Shown here: positions 1 to 8,136 of the stretch, one piece after another
How the letters are laid out: the number at the start of each line of letters is the position of its first letter
Numbering within the stretch: the stretch's first letter is position 1
Assembly: GCA_944320415.1 (NCBI GenBank)
Contig: CALUHJ010000001.1
Location: 186,001-250,000, forward strand
Direction: 5' to 3'
Source of the DNA: an uncultured Bacteroidales bacterium
GTDB lineage: Bacteria > Bacteroidota > Bacteroidia > Bacteroidales > P3
DNA length: 64,000 nt
Position numbers and translations under genes: made by a program
The notes under the pieces: model-generated
Seen by the model: only the letters and a program-made list of their open reading frames with translations
Told to the model about the DNA's origin: nothing
Databases searched by the model: none

Positions 1-1026
1 TGGTTGGGAGTGAAACAGGGCGATGAAGTGATAGTCCCCGCCTATACCTATTGTGCGACGGCAATGGCGGTGATGGATGCGGGAGCAACACCGGTAATGG
101 TCGATATAAACGACGGGCTGACAATGGATGTGCAGAAAATGAAGGAGGCCGTAACTTCGCGGACAAAGGCTGTCATTCCAGTGGACTTGGCAGGCGTTCC
201 GTGTCAATACGACAAAATAAGGGAGGCACTGGAATCTGAAGAGGTCAAAAGCCTTTTCAAGGCTGAAAGCGACATTCAGAAACAATTGGGAAGAATATTG
301 CTCCTGTCCGATTCCGCTCATTCTATAGGAGCCAGACTGAACGGGAAGGAAATAGCCCAATTGGTCGATATATGCGTGTTGTCTTTTCATGCCGTCAAAA
401 ACATTACCTCAGCCGAAGGAGGTGCCATATGTTTCAATCTCCCAGAACAGTTCGACATCCGACAGACATACCGTTGGTTCAAGATGATGTCCCTGAACGG
501 ACAGACCAAGGACGCCTTTACAAAGAATCAGGCGGGGGCGTGGCGTTACGACATAGTGGCTCACGGAATGAAGATAAACATGCCCGATGTCAATGCCGCA
601 ATAGCCTTGGCACAGCTTAGAAAATATGATTATCTGCTGGCGGAACGACAAAGGGTTTACGAACTCTACTGCCGTCTTCTCGCGCCTTACCATTGGGCGA
701 TACTTCCTCCGAAAAACGATGGTGTATCTTCGCCCGCATATCATCTTTTTCCATTGAGAATAAATCCCGTAAGCGAAGCCCAAAGGGACGAACTGATACA
801 GAGACTTGCCCAAAAGGGTATAGCAACCAACGTACACTACATACCGATGCCCGCACTTACGCTTTTCAGACAAATGGGATACAACCAAAATGACTATCCG
901 AAATCAATGGACACCTTTGCGAGGGAGATAACCCTGCCGGTGTATCCGCAATTGACCGATTTGCAGGTGGAATACATAGTAAGGAATCTTGTGGAGCAGT
1001 ATTATGAAATACGTAAGGGGGAATGA
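1..1026 (+). CDS. DegT/DnrJ/EryC1/StrS-family sugar aminotransferase, 5' end off the window
   Basis: This family uses PLP to transfer an amino group to a keto-sugar nucleotide during synthesis of surface or O-antigen glycans. The reading frame is open from the first base, so the true start lies upstream; the TTG at base 4 is an internal codon and roughly 50 N-terminal residues are missing. Visible family features are GDEVIVPAYTY, the conserved Asp in LLSDSAHSIGA and the PLP lysine in SFHAVKN (codon 397-399), followed by SAEGG. The C-terminal part (HYIPMP, LPVYPQLTD) is typical. Its stop overlaps the start of the next gene in an ATGA, so it is cotranslated with a phosphoglycosyl transferase. 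The exact sugar substrate cannot be read from sequence. Confidence 0.93.
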   Translation, partial: WLGVKQGDEVIVPAYTYCATAMAVMDAGATPVMVDINDGLTMDVQKMKEAVTSRTKAVIPVDLAGVPCQYDKIREALESEEVKSLFKAESDIQKQLGRILLLSDSAHSIGARLNGKEIAQLVDICVLSFHAVKNITSAEGGAICFNLPEQFDIRQTYRWFKMMSLNGQTKDAFTKNQAGAWRYDIVAHGMKINMPDVNAAIALAQLRKYDYLLAERQRVYELYCRLLAPYHWAILPPKNDGVSSPAYHLFPLRINPVSEAQRDELIQRLAQKGIATNVHYIPMPALTLFRQMGYNQNDYPKSMDTFAREITLPVYPQLTDLQVEYIVRNLVEQYYEIRKGE

Positions 1027-1601
1027 CAAAACGTTTGTTTGACATATCGGCTTCCTTTTTCGGACTGCTTCTGCTTTCGCCTTTGTTTCTCATAGTTGCC
1101 CTTTGCGTCGGACTGACAAGCAGAGGCGGAGTGTTTTACGTTCAGACTAGAGTGGGAAGATACGGCAGGGATTTCAGACTGTACAAGTTCCGTTCGATGC
1201 GTACGGGTTCTGATGCAAAAGGCCTGCTTACGGTTGGAGGAAAAGACGGCAGGATTACACCCGTGGGATATTTCATACGAAAGTACAAGATAGACGAACT
1301 GCCTCAACTGTTCAATGTGCTCAAGGGAGACATGAGCCTTGTAGGTCCCCGTCCGGAGGTAAGAAAATACGTTGCGCTTTACAACAGTGAGCAGATGAGG
1401 GTGTTGTCCGCAAGACCCGGCATTACCGACCCTGCATCCATAAAATACAGAAATGAGAACGACCTTCTTGCTCAAGCAGGTGACCCTGAACGCTTCTATG
1501 TTGAGAAAATAATGCCTGATAAATTGAAAATCAATCTTGAATATATGGACAACAGGAGTTTTTTCAAGGATTTGTCCGTCATATTCAGGACAGTGTTTTA
1601 G
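1023..1601 (+). CDS. Monotopic phosphoglycosyl transferase (bacterial sugar transferase, PglC-like)
   Basis: This enzyme transfers a phosphosugar from a nucleotide sugar to undecaprenyl phosphate, the first membrane step of glycan assembly. At 192 residues it is the small form of the family: one N-terminal hydrophobic re-entrant helix (residues about 10-32) followed directly by the cytoplasmic catalytic domain. Family motifs are YKFRSM, the catalytic Asp-Glu pair in KIDELPQL and LVGPRPE. It overlaps the upstream aminotransferase by 4 bases, so the pair probably makes and primes an amino-sugar on the lipid carrier. A 21-base-periodic repeat element begins 10 bases after its stop. Confidence 0.93.
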   Translation: MTKRLFDISASFFGLLLLSPLFLIVALCVGLTSRGGVFYVQTRVGRYGRDFRLYKFRSMRTGSDAKGLLTVGGKDGRITPVGYFIRKYKIDELPQLFNVLKGDMSLVGPRPEVRKYVALYNSEQMRVLSARPGITDPASIKYRNENDLLAQAGDPERFYVEKIMPDKLKINLEYMDNRSFFKDLSVIFRTVF

Positions 1602-1610
1602 TAGAACAAG

Positions 1611-1673
1611 GATTGGGGAAAATCTTTTCTGAATCCGTTTTTTTCTTTTCAGAAAAGATTTTCCTCAAATCAA
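1611..1673 (-). repeat. 21-base-periodic element, copy R1 (hairpin subtype A)
   Basis: Read on the minus strand this is three consecutive 21-base units beginning TTGATTTGAGG, CTGAAAAGAAAA and CAGAAAAGATTTTC. It contains a perfect 17-base inverted repeat (1617-1633 against 1648-1664) with a 14-base loop holding CCG and a T-tract. It lies between two convergent genes, 3 bases past the cinA stop and 10 bases past the sugar-transferase stop. Six related copies occur in the window. It may act as a bidirectional terminator, but the T-run is in the loop rather than after the stem. Confidence 0.8.
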
Positions 1674-1676
1674 GTT

Positions 1677-2915
1677 TTATTTTCTTATTTCCTCAAACAG
1701 CATCATCAGGGCCTGATTGCTTGTCCTTTCAATGAAGTTCTCCCTTTCCGTCTGGAAGACGAAACGCTGTGCAAACGTTCTTTCTTTCGAGGACACGGCA
1801 ATCCATACCGTACCGACAGGTTTAGTGTTGCTGCCTCCCGAAGGACCTGCAATGCCGGTTGTGACTATGGAATAATCAGTTTTCAAAAGCTTTCGCACTC
1901 CGCAGGCCATGCTTTTTGCAACCTCTTCGCTGACAGCCCCTTCCTTTTCAAGTGTGTCTCCGCTTACTTTCAAGACCTCTTGCTTGACCGAGTTTGAGTA
2001 GCAGACCACCGAACCCTTGTAATAGTCCGAGCTACCGCTGCATAATGTTATCAAATGGGCTATGTTGCCTCCCGTACAGCTTTCGGCCGTTGATACCGTC
2101 ATGCCTTTCTTTCTCAAGACATCCCCCACGCTCTTGGCTATGTTGTCTGTCTGAAAGCCTGCGAAATAATCTGCAGCAATGGAGAGCAGTTTTTTTGTCT
2201 GTTCCTCCATGGCGGATTCAACGAGTGCTTTGTCACTGCCTTTGGCCGTAAGGCGCAGGCGTACAAGTCCCGCCTTGGGAAGGTAGGCCAGCCTGATCCA
2301 TTGCGGAAGAGCCTCTTCAAACGACTTGAGCATGTCGGCCAGAAAACTTTCACCTATGCCTGCAAACAGCATGGTTTTGTGGATAATGCATTCGCCTTTG
2401 AAATGTTCCCGTATGATATCCGTCACCTTGCCCATCATTGCCTTCATTTCAAAGGGTACGCCGGGCATGGAGAAAACAAGTTTGCCGTTTTTCTCGAAAC
2501 ACATCCCCGGAGCTGTACCAGCCTCGTTGAAAACCACCTTGCAGTTGTCCGGAACCAGAGCCTGTTCCCGATTGGTCTGCGTGAAAGGCTTTCCCATCCT
2601 TAGGAAATAATTCTCCACATGCATTCTGACCTGTTCGTTTTCCACAAGCCGGCCTCCGAATATATCGGCAAGTGTTTTCTTTGTAATGTCGTCCTTTGTC
2701 GGTCCGAGTCCGCCGGTTATCAAAACAACGTCCGCCCGTTCCATTGCAATATTAAGGCTTTGTTTTATCTGTTCGGCATCATCCCCTATTACACTTGTTG
2801 CAACAACGTCAAATCCTGCGTCGTTCAATACCCGTCCCATGTAGGATGCGTTGGTGTTTACAACCTGTCCTATCAGCAGTTCATCCCCTATGTTTATTAT
2901 TTCGGTCCTTACCAT
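1677..2915 (-). CDS. cinA: CinA family protein: nicotinamide-nucleotide amidase with N-terminal MoaB-like domain
   Basis: CinA proteins recycle pyridine nucleotides: the C-terminal PncC domain deamidates NMN and the N-terminal COG1058 domain is linked to ADP-ribose hydrolysis. The N-terminal half shows IINIGDELLIGQVVNTN and ITGGLGPTKDDITKK. The C-terminal half shows STAESCTGGNIAHL and VTTGIAGPSGGS. Full length is about 412 residues, as usual. The start is placed at the ATG at 2915 (MVRTEII). An upstream in-frame TTG at 2933 would overlap the promoter box and is rejected. An exact TACTTTTG box sits 16 bases upstream of this ATG. The gene is convergent with the sugar transferase and apparently monocistronic. 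Confidence 0.93.
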   Translation of the reverse strand: MVRTEIINIGDELLIGQVVNTNASYMGRVLNDAGFDVVATSVIGDDAEQIKQSLNIAMERADVVLITGGLGPTKDDITKKTLADIFGGRLVENEQVRMHVENYFLRMGKPFTQTNREQALVPDNCKVVFNEAGTAPGMCFEKNGKLVFSMPGVPFEMKAMMGKVTDIIREHFKGECIIHKTMLFAGIGESFLADMLKSFEEALPQWIRLAYLPKAGLVRLRLTAKGSDKALVESAMEEQTKKLLSIAADYFAGFQTDNIAKSVGDVLRKKGMTVSTAESCTGGNIAHLITLCSGSSDYYKGSVVCYSNSVKQEVLKVSGDTLEKEGAVSEEVAKSMACGVRKLLKTDYSIVTTGIAGPSGGSNTKPVGTVWIAVSSKERTFAQRFVFQTERENFIERTSNQALMMLFEEIRK

Positions 2916-2930
2916 GACTTTGCTTTTTTG

Positions 2931-2938
2931 CAAAAGTA
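2931..2938 (-). promoter_or_regulatory. Bacteroidota -7 box for cinA
   Basis: TACTTTTG on the minus strand is an exact match to TAnnTTTG. A TTTG lies 17 bases upstream as a possible -33 element. The box is 16 bases before the chosen ATG. Confidence 0.7.
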
Positions 2939-3015
2939 CCCAAAAACCGTGAGTTCAAAAGCCTTTTTCGTTCTTATTTGGAAAAGCGGATTTGTTTTTG
3001 TCCGTTAACTTTTCA

Positions 3016-3023
3016 TATCTTTG
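3016..3023 (+). promoter_or_regulatory. Bacteroidota -7 box for the OmpH/Skp-like gene
   Basis: TATCTTTG is an exact match to TAnnTTTG. A TTTG at 2991-2994 lies 21 bases upstream as the -33 element. The ATG follows 28 bases downstream. Confidence 0.7.
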
Positions 3024-3051
3024 CAATCGTTAATCTAATATTCGATTTGTC

Positions 3052-3696
3052 ATGGAAGAAAAGAAAGGTAAAAATCTTGTTTTATGGATTGTCAGTGCGG
3101 TTTCACTTTTGTTGTCGGTTGTGTTGCTTTTTGTCGTATTGTGCGGCGGGGATGAAGATAAGGATGTCAGGAAAACGAACCCCAAGACGGTTGCTAAAAA
3201 CAAGACCTTGAGTTCAGGAGGGCTTAAGGTGGCTTACATAAACACCGATTCGGTGCTTGCCAAATATCAGATGGCACGGGATATGGAGGAGAGTTTGAGG
3301 GCTTATCAGAAAAGTCTTGAAAACGAATTGCAGTCCAAAGCCTCGAAGTTACAGAGCGATTATGAGAATTATATGAAAAACGGTTCCAACCTTACCTTGA
3401 CCCAACAGAAGCAGACCGAACAGGATTTGACCCAAAGGCAACAGAATCTGCCTGCACAGCAACAGCAGATGCTGGCCAACCTGCAGGAAAGGCAGATGGC
3501 GGACAACAAAAAGCTTTTGGACGCAATTTATGCCTTCATAAGGGATTACAACAGCAAACACCAGAATTTTGACATAATACTGTCCAAGTCCTACATGGCC
3601 TCACCCGTTCTTTACATAGATGAAGGGATGGACATAACGGATGAGATAATAGAGGGATTGAACAAGGAATACAAGGAATACAAGAAGGACAATTAG
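3052..3696 (+). CDS. OmpH/Skp-like periplasmic chaperone, membrane-anchored
   Basis: Skp-family proteins hold unfolded outer-membrane proteins in the periplasm. The product (214 residues) has a single N-terminal transmembrane segment (about residues 9-30). The mature part begins with KVAYINTDSVLAKY, the family's opening strand. A long, Gln- and Lys-rich coiled coil follows (about residues 80-165), with the strand-forming FDIILSKSYMASPVLYID near the end. The uncleaved-looking anchor differs from the usual cleaved signal peptide, so it may remain membrane-bound. Its 3' end overlaps the convergent glycosyltransferase by 4 bases. Confidence 0.82.
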   Translation: MEEKKGKNLVLWIVSAVSLLLSVVLLFVVLCGGDEDKDVRKTNPKTVAKNKTLSSGGLKVAYINTDSVLAKYQMARDMEESLRAYQKSLENELQSKASKLQSDYENYMKNGSNLTLTQQKQTEQDLTQRQQNLPAQQQQMLANLQERQMADNKKLLDAIYAFIRDYNSKHQNFDIILSKSYMASPVLYIDEGMDITDEIIEGLNKEYKEYKKDN

Positions 3697-4805
3697 GAAA
3701 GCAGTTGTCGGTATAGTTCCGTCAGTTTTTTTTCCTGACTGTTCCAGTTATATTTGTCGGAGGATGCTTTCAATGCGTTCTCCGACATTTTTTTTGCCTT
3801 GTCGGGGTTGTTTGCTATTTCCTTCATGGCATCGGCTATTTCCTCCACATTCAAGGGGTCGACGACTATTCCGCACTTTTCTTCTTCAGTCACCATGCGG
3901 CAGAAAATCACTTCGTTTGAGGCCACAACGGGAAGTCCGTTGGCCATGTATTCCATCTGTTTTATGGGTATTGAATAGGTATGGTTGGGAGCTTTCTGCA
4001 GAAGGACGAGTCCGAGCGAGGCCTTGTCGTAAACCTTTTCCGCAATTTCCTTATTTGGGACATATCCGAGATATTCAACATTTTTCCAACCGCTCAGGCT
4101 TTGCATTCTATTGAAATATTCCCAGCTGTCGAACGGACCGGCGAGAATCAGTCCCATACCGGCTTTTTGGCAGGCCTTGATCATTTGTTCCACTCCCCTT
4201 ATGGGGGTCAGTCCTCCCACATAGCAGGCTTTCGGAGGTTTTATCGTATGATGTTGTACGGGATTTTCGACGGGTTTTATTATGGGGTAATTTTTTATCG
4301 TTACTGTTTTCACTATGCCGTAGGACTTGAACTTCTGTTCTATTGTTTCGGTGGCGCATATTACTGCGGACAGTTTCAATGCGGTACGTTTTTCCATTCT
4401 TACGGCTGTTTTGAACAACAGTCCGCGCAGGGCTTTTGGGATGTATTCTCTTTGTTTCATCAGTGCGGGGAAGTCTTCGTGGGAATCGAATATTACGCGG
4501 GCGTGTTTTGCAAGTTTGGCTGTTGCTCGCATCAGTTCCGGATCATGATAATGGTAAATGTCCGCATGTAGAGACAATGCTTTTTTAACGGCTTTTCGTG
4601 TTGAGTTCAACACTCTCATAATTCTGTTTCCGCTGCTTTTTCCCACATCCAGTATTTTTACGCCTTCTATTGTTTGATCTCCGAGGCCGTCGGCAACTAT
4701 CAGGGTGACATCATAACCGTTTCGTTTCAGACTAAGACATTCCTTGTAGAATATACGTGAATCCAAACGTTGGTGAACGGTTGTTATGTGTACTGTTTTT
4801 TTCAT
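3693..4805 (-). CDS. Glycosyltransferase, group 1 / GT4 family
   Basis: This is a retaining GT-B glycosyltransferase of 370 residues, acting in the cytoplasm on nucleotide sugars for surface glycan synthesis. The N-terminal domain begins VHITTVHQRLDSRIFYKECLSL and includes YHYHDPELM and VIFDSHEDFP. The C-terminal domain has YVGGLTPIRGVEQMI and the donor-site region YSIPIKQMEYMANGLPVVAS, with the conserved Glu. It has its own promoter and runs convergent to the Skp-like gene, overlapping it by 4 bases. Donor and acceptor sugars cannot be predicted. Confidence 0.9.
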   Translation of the reverse strand: MKKTVHITTVHQRLDSRIFYKECLSLKRNGYDVTLIVADGLGDQTIEGVKILDVGKSSGNRIMRVLNSTRKAVKKALSLHADIYHYHDPELMRATAKLAKHARVIFDSHEDFPALMKQREYIPKALRGLLFKTAVRMEKRTALKLSAVICATETIEQKFKSYGIVKTVTIKNYPIIKPVENPVQHHTIKPPKACYVGGLTPIRGVEQMIKACQKAGMGLILAGPFDSWEYFNRMQSLSGWKNVEYLGYVPNKEIAEKVYDKASLGLVLLQKAPNHTYSIPIKQMEYMANGLPVVASNEVIFCRMVTEEEKCGIVVDPLNVEEIADAMKEIANNPDKAKKMSENALKASSDKYNWNSQEKKLTELYRQLLS

Positions 4806-4833
4806 TGTTTTTTACAGTGCTTTGTTGATATGG

Positions 4834-4841
4834 CAAAGGTA
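4834..4841 (-). promoter_or_regulatory. Bacteroidota -7 box for the GT4 gene
   Basis: TACCTTTG on the minus strand is an exact match to TAnnTTTG, 29 bases before the ATG at 4805. Confidence 0.7.
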
Positions 4842-4861
4842 CGAAAAAGAAATATTTATCG

Positions 4862-4869
4862 TATCTTTG
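4862..4869 (+). promoter_or_regulatory. Bacteroidota -7 box for the 4.9-10 kb operon
   Basis: TATCTTTG is an exact match to TAnnTTTG. It is divergent from the GT4 promoter 20 bases away. The downstream gene also has an AAGGAG ribosome-binding site about 8 bases before its ATG, which is uncommon in this phylum. Confidence 0.7.
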
Positions 4870-4898
4870 TAATCTGATAACAAATAAGGAGATTTTTT

Positions 4899-5903
4899 AT
4901 GAGAATAATCATACCTATGGCCGGTATGGGCAAAAGAATGCGTCCGCATACTTTAACCACGCCGAAACCTTTGCTGAAAGTGGCTGGCAAGCCGATAGTT
5001 CAGCGTTTGTGTGAAGACATTTCAAAGATTGTCGGAGAGAAAACGGAGGATATAGCTTTCGTAACGGGACATTTCGGTAAGGAGGTCGAGGACAGTCTGT
5101 TGTCCATAGCCGAACGAATGGGTGCAAACGGTCACATATATTATCAGGAGCAGGCCTTGGGAACGGCACATGCCATTTTGTGCGCGAGAGAATGCCTAAA
5201 GGGAAAGGTAACGGTTGCTTTTGCAGATACGTTGTTTGATGCCGACTTTACGCTCGACACAAGACAAGATGGCATAATATGGACTCACAGAGTTGAAAAT
5301 CCGAGTGCGTTCGGTGTTGTAAAGAAAAAGAATGATGGAACGATAGCCGGTTTTGTTGAGAAGCCAAAGGAGTTTGTCAGCGATGAAGCAATAATAGGCA
5401 TATATTATTTTCGGGACGGGGAAAACCTGTGTGGAGAATTGCAATATCTGATAGACAACAACATAACCAAATCTGGGGAATACCAGTTGACCGATGCGTT
5501 GCAGAACATGCTGGATAAGGGGTTGCGTTTCAGGACAAGTGATGTGAAGGAATGGCTTGACTGTGGCAATTATTCGGCAACGGTGTATACCAATCAGAGA
5601 ATACTTGCGATCAAATCAGAAAGCGAGCAGTTGATATGCGCAGACGCCGAATGTAACGAAAGTATCGTAATACCGCCTGTATATTTGGGTAAAGGAGTTA
5701 GACTTTCGCGTTCGATAGTCGGGCCATACGTGAGCATTGAAAGCGGAAGTTGCGTTGAGGATTCCCGCATAAGCAATTCCATAGTGGGAGAACAAAGCAA
5801 CATTAAGAATACAGTTATCGCCGACAGCATGATAGGCAATCATGTCGCGTTGAATAAAAGGACGGATGTCTTGAGCGTCGGAGATTATAACGTGATTGAG
5901 TAG
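4899..5903 (+). CDS. Sugar-1-phosphate nucleotidyltransferase with left-handed beta-helix tail
   Basis: This enzyme family makes NDP-sugars from NTP and a sugar-1-phosphate. The first 230 residues form the NTP-transferase fold: IIPMAGMGKRMRPHTLTTPKPLLKVAGKPI carries the signature GxGxR and the PKPL lysine. QEQALGTAHAI, FADTLFD and GVVKKKNDG follow. The C-terminal part (about residues 240-334) has hexapeptide-type repeats (SIVGPYVSIESG, NSIVGEQSNI), predicting a left-handed beta-helix as in GlmU or GlgC-like proteins. It starts an operon with a TPR lipoprotein directly abutting. Glucose-1-phosphate thymidylyl- or uridylyltransferase activity is possible; the substrate is not certain. Confidence 0.9.
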   Translation: MRIIIPMAGMGKRMRPHTLTTPKPLLKVAGKPIVQRLCEDISKIVGEKTEDIAFVTGHFGKEVEDSLLSIAERMGANGHIYYQEQALGTAHAILCARECLKGKVTVAFADTLFDADFTLDTRQDGIIWTHRVENPSAFGVVKKKNDGTIAGFVEKPKEFVSDEAIIGIYYFRDGENLCGELQYLIDNNITKSGEYQLTDALQNMLDKGLRFRTSDVKEWLDCGNYSATVYTNQRILAIKSESEQLICADAECNESIVIPPVYLGKGVRLSRSIVGPYVSIESGSCVEDSRISNSIVGEQSNIKNTVIADSMIGNHVALNKRTDVLSVGDYNVIE

Positions 5904-7538
5904 ATGAAGTGTAGAATAGGATTTTTTTTCAGTCTGTTTGCGATACTTTATGTTTCGTATTCCTGCTCTTCCGCGAAAAAGGAATGGAACGGTCTTACTC
6001 CCGAAGAGATTAAAGTTTCGTCTCTTGTAATAGAAGCCGCAACACAAAAGGAAATAGGCAATACGGATAGAGCCATAATGTTGTATGACAGTGTACTTTT
6101 ATTGGATCCGGACAATTCTCTTGCATACTATCAGCTGGCGGCTTTGCATTTTGAAAATCTTGATGTGGATAAGGCTGTCAAAAGCAACATTAAAGCAATG
6201 GAACTGAACCCTGAAAACAATTGGTACAGGCAACAGCTTGCTGAAATATACATTATGACGCGCCAGTTCGACAATGCGGAGAAACAGTATGAAATATTGG
6301 CAAAGCAAAATCCCGGTAAGGAAGAGTATCAACAACTGTTGATAGAATGCTATTTGAAAACTCAGGATACGCATAAACTGATAGATTATCTTAATCGACT
6401 TGAAAAGAAGTACGGAATAAACAAGAACTTCACTCAACTCAAGTATAGACTTTACAAGGAGATGAACCGGCAGGACAAGGCTGCAAACGAGTTGAAACGT
6501 TTTGTCAAACAATATCCGAATGATGTCGAAATGCTTTCCATCCTTGCCCAAATGGCAATGCAAAACAAGGAATATGATTCGGCTTTCGACTATTTCACCA
6601 GAATAGAAAGGATAAACCCCGAAGACGACAACAATATCATCGCCCTTGTCGAATATTTTGAGAAAACCGATCAATGGGATAAACGCGAGGAATACATAGA
6701 CAAGTTTTGTCAAAGCAAAACGACTGACTTCGATTCCAAAAACATGATACTTTTACGTCTTTATGCAGACAAGCTGGAAAAAGACTCCGTGACCATGCAA
6801 CGTTATCTCGGCCATCTGGAATCCATGCAACAGTTGCATTCCGACCAGGAAAATCTTTGGAGAAGCCTTAACGTTACATATATGTTGCGTTCCGACATGC
6901 CGAAGGCTGCTTTTGCGGCAGAACAGGCAATATCGCTCGGAGTGAAAGACTTTCAAATTTACGTCAATCTTCTTTTCGCACAGAACACCATGGAAATACC
7001 CGACAGTGTAATCCTTACTGCCGATACCATGATAGAACTGTTTCCCGACCAGCCCATACCTTATTTGTTCAAAGGTGTGAATCAGGCAATACTTTCCAGA
7101 AAACAGGAAGCAATAGCTACACTGGAAAAAGGACTTTCCTTGAGCGGAAACAACAAGGCTCTGGAAGAGGACTTCTGTTTGAACCTTGCGGATGTGTATC
7201 ACGAAAACGAACAGTCCGCACAGTCGTTTGAATACTACGAACGAGTCATCAAACTGAATCCAAACAATGCGATAGCCCTGAACAATTATGCTTACTATCT
7301 CAGCCTTGAGGACAGGGAACTGGACAAAGCCGAAGAAATGGCCGAAAAGGCATATACGACAGCTTCGGACAATATGACCTTTGCTGACACTTACGCATGG
7401 GTGCTGTACAAAAAAGGTCTGTATTCAAAAGCCAAACAGATATTGGATAGATTTATCGACAAAAAGGACGAATGGAGTCAAACGATAAGCCAACACTACG
7501 AAAGCATATTGCAGGCACTGGAAAAACAACAGAGATAA
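5904..7538 (+). CDS. TPR-repeat lipoprotein
   Basis: The protein has 544 residues. An N-terminal signal peptide ends in a lipobox (SYSCSSA, Cys at about residue 21), predicting a lipid-anchored periplasm-facing protein. The rest is a series of tetratricopeptide repeats, for example SLAYYQLAALHFENLDVDKAV, NWYRQQLAEIYIMTRQFDNAE and NAIALNNYAYYLSLEDRELDKA. Such repeats are protein-interaction scaffolds. The start ATG follows the upstream stop with no spacing, and its stop overlaps the next ATG (TAATG). In other Bacteroidales a TPR protein next to a DUF4292 protein is common (recalled, not searched). The partner is unknown. Confidence 0.88.
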   Translation: MKCRIGFFFSLFAILYVSYSCSSAKKEWNGLTPEEIKVSSLVIEAATQKEIGNTDRAIMLYDSVLLLDPDNSLAYYQLAALHFENLDVDKAVKSNIKAMELNPENNWYRQQLAEIYIMTRQFDNAEKQYEILAKQNPGKEEYQQLLIECYLKTQDTHKLIDYLNRLEKKYGINKNFTQLKYRLYKEMNRQDKAANELKRFVKQYPNDVEMLSILAQMAMQNKEYDSAFDYFTRIERINPEDDNNIIALVEYFEKTDQWDKREEYIDKFCQSKTTDFDSKNMILLRLYADKLEKDSVTMQRYLGHLESMQQLHSDQENLWRSLNVTYMLRSDMPKAAFAAEQAISLGVKDFQIYVNLLFAQNTMEIPDSVILTADTMIELFPDQPIPYLFKGVNQAILSRKQEAIATLEKGLSLSGNNKALEEDFCLNLADVYHENEQSAQSFEYYERVIKLNPNNAIALNNYAYYLSLEDRELDKAEEMAEKAYTTASDNMTFADTYAWVLYKKGLYSKAKQILDRFIDKKDEWSQTISQHYESILQALEKQQR

Positions 7539-8134
7539 TGAGAATCAAAAACATTGTTTTTTGTTTTCTGTTCTGTGCCTTGCTTGCAGGTTGCAGCCAA
7601 TTGAAAAAAGGTACGGAAACCGTTCAGAAAACATCCGAGCACGAGAGGAAAAGTTCCTATTCGGATTTCGTTTCAAAATACAGTGGCAGCTACAATGGTC
7701 TGCCTTTCAACTTACAGGTAAGGGTAAAGCCCGACAGCGTGATATGGGGTAGCGTAAGCTCCTTTTCAATCGAAGCGGCGAGATTCATGCTTACGAATGA
7801 CAGCGTTTTCTTTATGGACAAAATCAACCGCAGAGCCTACAGGGAAAGCAAAAGACATGTTTGTGAGCTTACCTCTACGGAGTTAAACAACGCTCAATTG
7901 GAATCTCTGTTCCTCGATACGGCTTCTGCTGAAATGACCTTTAAACTGCCGTTTTCGCCAGCTATGGAAGTCAGAATGCAAAAACGGAATGACGCTGGGC
8001 AGGCGCAACAAATACGGATAGAGGCGCAACAGGGGTCGTCCGTTCACAAGGTTACAATCAATAGGTCGGAAATAAAATACAATCAGGGACTGACATATCC
8101 TTTCAATGTCCCGTCTTCATATACCGGTTTCTGA
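7538..8134 (+). CDS. DUF4292 lipoprotein
   Basis: A Bacteroidota-specific family of unknown function, envelope-located. The start is the ATG at 7538, overlapping the previous stop by one base. It is followed by a short hydrophobic signal and the lipobox LLAGCSQ. The mature region contains the family pattern GLPFNLQVRVKPDSVIWGSVSSFSIEAARFMLTNDSVFFMDK, here spaced over residues about 60-105, suggesting an LolA/LolB-like beta-sandwich that could bind lipid or lipoprotein. That fold idea is inference. Length (198) is somewhat shorter than many relatives. It belongs to the operon starting at 4899. Confidence 0.8.
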   Translation: MRIKNIVFCFLFCALLAGCSQLKKGTETVQKTSEHERKSSYSDFVSKYSGSYNGLPFNLQVRVKPDSVIWGSVSSFSIEAARFMLTNDSVFFMDKINRRAYRESKRHVCELTSTELNNAQLESLFLDTASAEMTFKLPFSPAMEVRMQKRNDAGQAQQIRIEAQQGSSVHKVTINRSEIKYNQGLTYPFNVPSSYTGF

Positions 8135-8136
8135 AT

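Noticed and set aside
2916..2933. Upstream TTG start for cinA, and similar early starts for surE (60810), the gene at 63158 (63137) and the radical SAM gene (27335)
   Set aside because: These codons fall in or next to exact -7 promoter boxes; a downstream ATG gives a family-typical N-terminus in the recognised cases.
6729..6756. A sequence TTCGATTCCAAAAACATG in the TPR gene resembling one repeat unit
   Set aside because: Only one unit, no 21-base neighbour, and it fits the normal TPR coding sequence; likely chance.
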